A DNA stretch of 22,849 nucleotides from a virus: IMG/VR virus record IMGVR_UViG_3300029263_001050, positions 1 through 22,849 of that record; one strand, given 5' to 3'. Shown here piece after piece: positions 8,097 through 15,082 of the stretch. Position 1 is the stretch's first letter. Each line of letters opens with the position of its first letter. Position numbers and translations under genes: made by a program. The notes under the pieces are model-generated. The model saw nothing but the letters and a program-made list of their open reading frames with translations. It ran no database searches and had not been told where the DNA came from.

Positions 8097-10120
8097 ATTC
8101 GTTTACTACTAGTAGTGTTTTTACTATTAATAACCCTTCATTTAGGGTAAATAGGGAAAAAACTGCTCAAAACCAAATACCATCTGGTATAGCGTCTCAA
8201 GTAAACAATAAAATTATTGTAGATAAAATCCCAACAGCATCTACAACGTTATCACCTATGAGAAGTATACAACAAAAAGATTATAATAATCTAAGAGATG
8301 TAGACTCAGGATATGTTGAAGTAGCGTTTTCACCCACAACCCAAACCAACCAAGATATTGTAGGTCAAGTAGGATATTTTAACCTAGGTGATTATTTAGG
8401 TGATTTAAAATCTATGTCAACCAACACTAATAGTTATTACGACTTTAATGTTTTAAGAGACGCATATTTCTTAAAATATACTAAGTCATATGATTTACAA
8501 GATTTTGTTAGACTAATAAAGTTCTTTGATAACTCATTATTTAAAATGGTTAAGGATTTTACACCATCTAACGTATCACTATCAGCAGGTGTTGTAGTAA
8601 AACAACATATTTTAGAAAGAAATAAACTTAGACGAGTTTTAGTATCAACTGATAATGAAACACTAACAGGTTCTATAGGTAAAGTAGAAAACTTCTCAGG
8701 TGGAGCAGGTGGTCAAGTAAATAGATACCAATACACTGGAAGTTCAAATCTAGCTCCTGTTTTTAACCTAACACAATCATGGTCAGAAATAGTTCAAACC
8801 CTAAAAGGCCCAGCTAAACTAACTACTACGGATGAATCTTCGTTTTATAATGGTGAATATGGGAATCCAACTTCAACTGCTGCTCAAGCTATTAACGTAA
8901 TAATAGGAAATGGTGGAGTAGATTGTTCTGCTTTCACTAATCCAACTTTTGAGGATACTCAAATAATACCAGTATTCTTATCAGCTACTAACTTTACAGA
9001 AGATGAGTTTTTATCTCAAGATACTATACCTAATAGAGGTATCGTTTGGTTATGGCATGATGGTACTAACGTATTACATATTAAAGTAGCTAGTATATCT
9101 AGAAATGGTCTTAGTATAGCGAGAGAACTATCTCAAGCGACCGCTGTTCCCATACTTTTAAACAACCCATCTGAAAACCCAATCCCACCTAGTTTACCTA
9201 AGTTAAAAACTGGATTCTATACTTGGCAAGTGTCTAATCGTGAGATTTTTGATGATTATGTATACTTTGAAGTTGCTGTAGCTGACTCCCCAACTATCCT
9301 AACGTCAGAAGACGCTAACGTATTTGATATAGAGTTTGAATCAACTGGAGACTTTAGATGGTTAGCTACCTCATCAGGTACACCTGCTAACCCACTTAGA
9401 TTAGATGGAATATATGAGTCAATCCCACAAGGATATTTCCCACTAACACCATCTTTCCCTCAAGAGCAGTTTTTTAGAGGATGGGATGGTGCTGATTACT
9501 TAATAGGCCCAGACGAATATTATGGTGGAACAGGGATTATTATAGATGATATAGGTAACTTTGATGTGGGTACTAAGGAAGTAAACACAGCATTTACATC
9601 ATCCGATTCTCAACCTGATATATATAATAGGGTAGCAGCAACACCTGAAATGCCTTGGTTTGTAAATGCACCCCAACAGATGGTACAATACCCAGCTGCT
9701 TTAATAGTAGATCAAAACCCAGATGTTATACCTAGAACTATAGTAGTTACAGCTATAATATTAACCCCTATTACTACTAACTGCTCTACTTTAAATAATA
9801 ACCAAAGTGGTCAAACTATAGCTATAAGTTATCAAGGTAACGAAGCGTTTTTTGTTCCTAACGCATTTAATAAGTTAGTACTTAAAGAGGGTATAAACGG
9901 ATTCGCTACAGTTAAAGATATTGTACTCCAAAACTCAGCAACATCAGGAGTAGATTGGACATCTTCATCAATAACAACACCAGCTGCTACACCAACTAAC
10001 TTACCTAGTGGTATTTATGGGGTGAATAAGTTCTCTTCTCAAAACGAAGATAATATTATTGTAAGGATTGGAGATATAAACGGACAACAGGGTATTAAAT
10101 CAATAGGATATTGTTTCTAA
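8084..10120 (+). CDS. Phage baseplate/tail structural protein, apparent continuation of the preceding gene
   Basis: 678 residues. The ATG at 8084 overlaps the preceding gene by 13 nt, and the next internal Met is far downstream. The first 40 residues (GINSFTTSSVFTINNPSFR) look like the continuation of the upstream LamG-containing protein rather than a fresh N-terminus. Residues about 135-185 hold a helical block (DFVRLIKFFDNSLFKMVKDF, then VVKQHILERN) that in relatives I recall lies downstream of the same lectin domain in a single chain. The remainder (about 215-678) is beta-rich with no recognised domain. It is likely a structural baseplate component. Adding one G to the G run 8086-8088 would fuse the two frames. 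Confidence 0.7.
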   Translation: MGGINSFTTSSVFTINNPSFRVNREKTAQNQIPSGIASQVNNKIIVDKIPTASTTLSPMRSIQQKDYNNLRDVDSGYVEVAFSPTTQTNQDIVGQVGYFNLGDYLGDLKSMSTNTNSYYDFNVLRDAYFLKYTKSYDLQDFVRLIKFFDNSLFKMVKDFTPSNVSLSAGVVVKQHILERNKLRRVLVSTDNETLTGSIGKVENFSGGAGGQVNRYQYTGSSNLAPVFNLTQSWSEIVQTLKGPAKLTTTDESSFYNGEYGNPTSTAAQAINVIIGNGGVDCSAFTNPTFEDTQIIPVFLSATNFTEDEFLSQDTIPNRGIVWLWHDGTNVLHIKVASISRNGLSIARELSQATAVPILLNNPSENPIPPSLPKLKTGFYTWQVSNREIFDDYVYFEVAVADSPTILTSEDANVFDIEFESTGDFRWLATSSGTPANPLRLDGIYESIPQGYFPLTPSFPQEQFFRGWDGADYLIGPDEYYGGTGIIIDDIGNFDVGTKEVNTAFTSSDSQPDIYNRVAATPEMPWFVNAPQQMVQYPAALIVDQNPDVIPRTIVVTAIILTPITTNCSTLNNNQSGQTIAISYQGNEAFFVPNAFNKLVLKEGINGFATVKDIVLQNSATSGVDWTSSSITTPAATPTNLPSGIYGVNKFSSQNEDNIIVRIGDINGQQGIKSIGYCF

Positions 10121-10131
10121 ATATTAAATAA

Positions 10132-12198
10132 ATGGCAAGAGATATACAACCAGATAACGTATTTTTATCGTTCACAAATGTTAACGTCCTCTCAGGTAAT
10201 AATATCTTAACGTATTATTATAGAGAGGGTGAGATTATAGCTACAGGGACTGAAAACCTATTTGAACCTAAAATACTTACTTTAACTGAATCTACTACTA
10301 GTAGAACAACACGTATAAAATCAGTATTAGATCCTATCATAAACGGTGGGATATTTGTAACTCCTGAGGGTGAAAATATACCACATGGGGCTAACGATGA
10401 AATATATGCTTCATCTAACTACTTTGGATCCCAAAATATGAATAGGGATTTCAACTCACAACTTTTTGCTAATAGTTGGTGGTATGATACTAACGCTCAT
10501 AGGTCATACAAAATATATTCCGTATTATCTTATACTGAAGTTACTAATATATTAGGTACACTTTACTATAACTGGGAAGTAGCTAGTTCTAACATAGTAT
10601 ATAGAACTGCTTTACAAGATCCTAACGATGGAATATACACCTTTTCATCACTACCTGTTCAAGATGTAGCTATAACAGCATCAGCAGCTTTTACAACACC
10701 TAGTGGTTTTGATACTTGGGGTAAAACATCTTTAAATCTATACCTTAATAATACAATACTTACTTCATCTTTTGTGGTAGCTCCATTTACTAAATCAGGT
10801 AGTATTGATATACTAACATCTATAAGACCATCGGAACTTAATCTTAACGATACTTTAAAACTTTCACTTTCAGTTGATAATAGTGCTAACTTAGTAGATC
10901 CTTTAATAGTAACAGACTATTCTATGTCGTTTTCTACCCCAGGAGGTTCATCACAAGCTGAATCTTATTTAGGATTAACAACAGGATTAGGATTAGATTT
11001 ATCACCAGATTGTCAACCTCTATTAAATAACGTAATAGTATCTAGACCATCCTTATTTATAGAAGATGTAGATTATTCAAACTCATCTAACCTTAGTGGA
11101 TCAGGTATATTATTACCTCAAAATATTGAGTTGTTACGTAGAAACCAAGCGGTAAAAGCAGCGACACCTGATTCAAACTACACCCAAACATCACATATTC
11201 GTATTAGATATAACGGGAGTAAGACAACACGTAGAGAAGTAAACAAATACTTTGAAGGTGAACCTACTAACAACTTAGGATCTATACCCAACGTAGAATC
11301 ACTAAACGCATATTTAGGATACTTTAGTAAAGTTGTAGATCCATATCCTAACTTAAATAATAAAACCGCTTTATTTGTAAAATATCTTATTGATTCTGTA
11401 GGAACTTTATTTGATCCATCACTATCTGCGGTAAACTTTTTTAACTTAGAAAATACGTTTAAACTATATGACGCAGATAACGTACCAACCAACGTTATAA
11501 TAAGTATACAAAGTATTGATGAATCCAAAGAACTAAAAAATCTAGAATCCAAAACACCATCAGTTTATTCTGTAGGTACTTATCCAAGTCCTATTTTGTA
11601 CTCACAAAACTCGTCAACAACTAAATCTAATACAATCCCACTATTAGGTAATCCTAATATAACATCAACTGGTCCTTTCTGGACAGTAAATACGGGTAAT
11701 AGAAAAATATTAGACTGTGTTTCAAACGATTTAATCAATACATATGATACAAACTATTATATGGGAGATCTACCATACATACCAGGCGAAAATACCGATT
11801 TCCCTTCAGGTCTAGAACCATCCTTTACACAGTTTGATCCAGTTACTTCTCCTTGGTCTATATTATCACAAAGTTTATCAACTGTAGGTGATGAGTTTAG
11901 ATTTGAAAATAACGAAAGCTCGAGTTTTAAAGTAGTAGACGTTAACTATACAGCTTCAACATCGTTATCTGTTATTTTAGATAAAGAAGTAGATGCAACA
12001 ACAGACACTGATTTCTTTTTAATAAGGAGGTTGGCTACCAATCCAGGGTTCGTTATATTGAATGAGCAAAAACCATATGGGTTTCCTGTTTCGGCATCAT
12101 CATCACCAGGTATCGTTTCACCCCAATACAGAGTAGACGCACTAAAAACAAATCCTGATGATATTATAACATCACTTATTGAAAAGAACTTAATATAA
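10132..12198 (+). CDS. Large phage structural protein of unknown function
   Basis: 688 residues, beta-rich and low in Cys, without visible catalytic motifs. The N-terminus has an NILTYYYREGEIIATGTENL strand pair. A central block (about 285-400) holds a DCQPLLNNVIVSR segment, EDVDYS, and SNYTQTSHIRIRYNGSKT. A similar block occurs, from memory, in big aquatic phage structural proteins of unknown role. It starts 11 nt after the previous stop with A-rich DNA (attaaataa) and no Shine-Dalgarno. It is the last gene before a promoter-like motif, so it probably closes the baseplate operon. A peripheral baseplate or fibre-connector role is inferred from position only. Confidence 0.65.
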   Translation: MARDIQPDNVFLSFTNVNVLSGNNILTYYYREGEIIATGTENLFEPKILTLTESTTSRTTRIKSVLDPIINGGIFVTPEGENIPHGANDEIYASSNYFGSQNMNRDFNSQLFANSWWYDTNAHRSYKIYSVLSYTEVTNILGTLYYNWEVASSNIVYRTALQDPNDGIYTFSSLPVQDVAITASAAFTTPSGFDTWGKTSLNLYLNNTILTSSFVVAPFTKSGSIDILTSIRPSELNLNDTLKLSLSVDNSANLVDPLIVTDYSMSFSTPGGSSQAESYLGLTTGLGLDLSPDCQPLLNNVIVSRPSLFIEDVDYSNSSNLSGSGILLPQNIELLRRNQAVKAATPDSNYTQTSHIRIRYNGSKTTRREVNKYFEGEPTNNLGSIPNVESLNAYLGYFSKVVDPYPNLNNKTALFVKYLIDSVGTLFDPSLSAVNFFNLENTFKLYDADNVPTNVIISIQSIDESKELKNLESKTPSVYSVGTYPSPILYSQNSSTTKSNTIPLLGNPNITSTGPFWTVNTGNRKILDCVSNDLINTYDTNYYMGDLPYIPGENTDFPSGLEPSFTQFDPVTSPWSILSQSLSTVGDEFRFENNESSSFKVVDVNYTASTSLSVILDKEVDATTDTDFFLIRRLATNPGFVILNEQKPYGFPVSASSSPGIVSPQYRVDALKTNPDDIITSLIEKNLI

Positions 12199-12201
12199 TC
12201 A

Positions 12202-12217
12202 TATTTATAATAAAATA
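12202..12217 (+). promoter_or_regulatory. Putative phage promoter motif TATTTATAATAAAATA
   Basis: This is the second copy of the TATTTATAAT motif, extended by AAAATA. Its TATAAT core (12206-12211) ends 17 nt before the ATG at 12229. That would give a leader of roughly 10 nt if transcription starts about 7 nt downstream. It occupies the 30-nt gap after the baseplate operon and heads a three-gene unit. Confidence 0.55.
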
Positions 12218-12228
12218 CAACATACAAA

Positions 12229-12897
12229 ATGGGCTATTTAAATAACAGCGTTGTTACAATCGACGCTATTTTAACTAAAAAAGGAAGAGAATCGTTAGCT
12301 AAAAACGATGGTTCATTCCAAATCACTCAGTTTGCGTTAGCAGATGATGAAATCGATTACACACAGTATAATCCTAACCACCCATCAGGTTCTTCGTTTT
12401 ACGGACAAGCTATTGACAATATGCCTCTATTAGAAGCATTTCCTGATGAGTCTCAGATTATGAAGTATAAACTTGTAACTCTACCTAGAGGAACAGCTAA
12501 ACTACCAGTACTAGATGTTGGTTATACAGCTATTACTTTAAAACAAGGAGCACAACTTGCTATTACACCTCAAACACTTAACTATTTGGATGCAGCTCAA
12601 TCCTTTGAAACAAGTGGGTATTCAGCTACAATCGCTGATATTAGATTATTATCTAACTTCAACGGAGTAGGTATTAATACAGATGCAGCTACACAAGCTA
12701 ATAATAACTCAACAATAACAATAGGTACAAACGTATCCAAAACTGTTATTGGAACTCAAATTAACTTAAGAGCAACTACCATCAATACACTATTTGGATC
12801 ACAAACCTCAATCACTACTACTTTAACTATAGTAGGTTTAGATTCTGGTGCTCGTATAACCGTTCCGATTACTATTAATAAAACATCAACACAATAA
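12229..12897 (+). CDS. Conserved phage structural protein of unknown function
   Basis: 222 residues. The N-terminus is distinctive: MGYLNNSVVTIDAILTKKGR, then a FQITQFALADDEIDYTQYNP segment (residues about 30-49) and NMPLLEAFPDE. This pattern recurs, from memory, in one gene per genome in large aquatic myophages next to baseplate genes, but I know no assigned function. The C-terminal half (about 120-222) is Thr/Asn-rich and beta-strand-like, ending in an ITVPITINKTS strand. It heads the second proposed transcription unit. The next gene begins 3 nt after its stop. It is likely a virion protein, perhaps part of the baseplate periphery or fibre attachment. Confidence 0.65.
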   Translation: MGYLNNSVVTIDAILTKKGRESLAKNDGSFQITQFALADDEIDYTQYNPNHPSGSSFYGQAIDNMPLLEAFPDESQIMKYKLVTLPRGTAKLPVLDVGYTAITLKQGAQLAITPQTLNYLDAAQSFETSGYSATIADIRLLSNFNGVGINTDAATQANNNSTITIGTNVSKTVIGTQINLRATTINTLFGSQTSITTTLTIVGLDSGARITVPITINKTSTQ

Positions 12898-12900
12898 AAT

Positions 12901-13947
12901 ATGGGATTCAAAAGATTAGATCCGGAAGATTTTTTAGTAAGTGCAGATTCCGTATCACAAACAGTATGGAGTAACGAGACTGTAGAGTTATCTACCTTCT
13001 TCACCTCCTCAGCACAACGAGTAGCTTCCCTTTCAGGTGAATACTATTTAGCAGTAAATCAATCACTAACATCAGTAGCAGGATCAACTCCACAGTTTGA
13101 TATAGCTTATGGTGATTTAACATCAGGTGGTGGTGTATACTTTAACGATGCTGTTCCTGGTAAGTCTACAACTTCAACTATATATGGTCAATTCCGTACT
13201 TTAGTATTAGAAGATGAAGATAAAAACTTTACGTTTAACTCATCATACGCACCAGGATACATTTACGCTTTATCTATTGAAAGAGCTAGGTATAAGGAAA
13301 AACTATTACCTGGAACCCTATCTTTAATCTTACAAGGAGCAACAGGTAACGCTATTACACTCACAGATAACTCAAACGATGTAACTTTACCAACTTATTT
13401 TGGAACTCAAAGAGCATATCAAATAGTAAGACAAGGAGCTATACCAGGTAACTCAGATGGTATTAATGCTGGTTATACTAACTCAGGTTCATACGGTTTA
13501 TTTCTACCTGATACAGGACTTATATTATTAAATGGTTCAGCGTTAGATCAAACACCAGGAACACCAACTATAGCTAACCCAAACATAGGTATTGGATTAG
13601 GAACTAATAGAAACTTAGATGTTGCTGGAGAAAATAACTCTAAACTATTTGGAGCTATTGTAAAAGGTTCATCGTTTAAACTAAACTGTGAAGAAACCTT
13701 ATCATCGGATTTTATATTTGTTAGATCAAGAAACTCAGAATTCAACTACTCAGAAAACCCCTCTTTTATTAAAGGTGCGACTGGTGAGGTGTATTGGGAT
13801 TCATACATAAATGCACCACAAACGTATGTAACAACGATTGGATTATACAACGACCAAACCGATTTACTAGCAGTAGCTAAGCTGTCAAAGCCGCTATTAA
13901 AAGATTTTACAAAAGAATCACTTGTTAGAGTAAAGTTAGATTTCTAA
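12901..13947 (+). CDS. Phage structural protein, paralogue of the next gene
   Basis: 348 residues. The centre has a LLPGTLSLIL strand (residues 135-144) and a GSYGLFLPDTGLILLNGSAL segment (196-214). The C-terminal module (about 279-334) reads SEFNYSENPSF, then TTIGLYNDQTDLLAVAKLSKPL. The same module, in the same order, ends the next gene, so the two are paralogues that have diverged at their N-termini. The FNYS-NP and GLYN-x(4)-LLAVAKLS-x-P motifs recur, from memory, in aquatic myophage baseplate-region proteins of unknown role. A heteromeric baseplate or fibre-attachment ring is a reasonable guess. It follows the 222-residue gene by 3 nt. The next gene starts 4 nt after its stop. Confidence 0.65.
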   Translation: MGFKRLDPEDFLVSADSVSQTVWSNETVELSTFFTSSAQRVASLSGEYYLAVNQSLTSVAGSTPQFDIAYGDLTSGGGVYFNDAVPGKSTTSTIYGQFRTLVLEDEDKNFTFNSSYAPGYIYALSIERARYKEKLLPGTLSLILQGATGNAITLTDNSNDVTLPTYFGTQRAYQIVRQGAIPGNSDGINAGYTNSGSYGLFLPDTGLILLNGSALDQTPGTPTIANPNIGIGLGTNRNLDVAGENNSKLFGAIVKGSSFKLNCEETLSSDFIFVRSRNSEFNYSENPSFIKGATGEVYWDSYINAPQTYVTTIGLYNDQTDLLAVAKLSKPLLKDFTKESLVRVKLDF

Positions 13948-13951
13948 ATGA

Positions 13952-15046
13952 ATGAGCGCATACAAACAATTCAATTCTTCAGACATAATAGTTTCCCCAC
14001 TAGAGGTAAACAAAGGGTATAGATCTACGATCGTACCCTTAATATCTTCTTCTGGAGGATACGCTTTTATAACTTATGGTGTTGGTAAATATTCTGAGAG
14101 TTTAAGTAGACTTAATGATTCTGGTTATACTAATGAAGTAGAAAGATATTTAGGTCAAAAGATTGATTACAATAATCCAAAAAATCTTTCAACTGGTATT
14201 TACAATAAATACAAAGAATCCTCTATATACAACTCTATAAAACAACTATACTATACCAACTTTCTATCAGGTAGTTTAAATGAGAATGGGGATTATGTAA
14301 TGTCAGACGCTAGTCTACCCTATTTCAGACCTGATGGAGTAGTAACAGGTTCTAACTACAATACAATATACGACAACTATAGACAAACCGATCTATTAGA
14401 ACAAAAAACATATCCCGAACCCATAAATGATTCTCCTGATATTGATGGTACTCCTGATATAGCAGTATTATCGTTTCCTACAAATATGTTTGGAGATATG
14501 ATACAACCAGGATCATTTAAGTTTGATTTTGGGGAATATGGTAGTTCTAGGAGTGGTAGTTTTACGGATGACGGTGAAGGTAGAGTTTTATCATCATCAG
14601 GAGCGGTAGTAGGTAATATAATCTACCCTCATGGGATTGTAGCTATAACTAACCCACATCCTGATAAGTTTGGTTATGGAGAACAAGATTATAGTTTTAG
14701 TAACTATGGTAAAGATAACTTTGCTAGTAGAGATTTCTTTAAGGGCTTTATATCTGGGTCAAACTTAACAGCGTCTATATCCTCATCATATACTTTTTAT
14801 GAAACACAATATAAAGTAACAATCGGTGAAAGTGAATTTAACTACTCACAAAACCCATCTTCCCAAACTGGAAGTAGAGGAGTTCCAATTAATTTTATAA
14901 CTAGTTCATATTTTTCTCCTTACGTTTCATCCGTAGGTTTATATAATAACGCATATGAATTACTAGCTGTAGGTAAATTATCACAACCCTTACCTACATC
15001 TAACACAACAGATACAACTATTTTAATAAACATCGATAGGCACTAA
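13952..15046 (+). CDS. Phage structural protein, paralogue of the preceding gene
   Basis: 364 residues. The start is ATG 13952; a nearby ATG at 13948 is in another frame and gives an unrelated peptide. The N-terminus is Tyr/Asn/Ser-rich, with a helical part (NKYKESSIYNSIKQLYYTNF). A QPGSFKFDF strand (185-193) and a YPHGIVAITNP segment (225-235) match the preceding protein in order. The C-terminal module (about 294-347) has SEFNYSQNPSS and GLYNNAYELLAVGKLSQPL. Function is unknown; a tail or baseplate structural role is inferred. It is the last gene of its unit, and a promoter-like motif follows 10 nt after its stop. Confidence 0.65.
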   Translation: MSAYKQFNSSDIIVSPLEVNKGYRSTIVPLISSSGGYAFITYGVGKYSESLSRLNDSGYTNEVERYLGQKIDYNNPKNLSTGIYNKYKESSIYNSIKQLYYTNFLSGSLNENGDYVMSDASLPYFRPDGVVTGSNYNTIYDNYRQTDLLEQKTYPEPINDSPDIDGTPDIAVLSFPTNMFGDMIQPGSFKFDFGEYGSSRSGSFTDDGEGRVLSSSGAVVGNIIYPHGIVAITNPHPDKFGYGEQDYSFSNYGKDNFASRDFFKGFISGSNLTASISSSYTFYETQYKVTIGESEFNYSQNPSSQTGSRGVPINFITSSYFSPYVSSVGLYNNAYELLAVGKLSQPLPTSNTTDTTILINIDRH

Positions 15047-15056
15047 GGATGTTTAG

Positions 15057-15066
15057 TATTTATAAT
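15057..15066 (+). promoter_or_regulatory. Putative phage promoter motif TATTTATAAT before the long fibre gene
   Basis: Third motif copy. It ends 16 nt before the ATG at 15083, the same spacing as the copies before the two B-type adhesin genes. The downstream extension differs from the other copies (ATATCAAATAAAATA), but A-rich DNA still precedes the start. Confidence 0.5.
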
Positions 15067-15082
15067 ATATCAAATAAAATAA

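Noticed and set aside
11178-12227. Minus-strand open frames of 124 and 93 codons over the 688-residue gene
   Set aside because: They lie wholly within or across a well-supported + strand gene, have no recognisable domain and no spacing consistent with an operon.
13948-13950. ATG at 13948 as the start of the 364-residue gene
   Set aside because: It is in a different frame from the conserved protein; ATG 13952 gives the paralogue-matching product.
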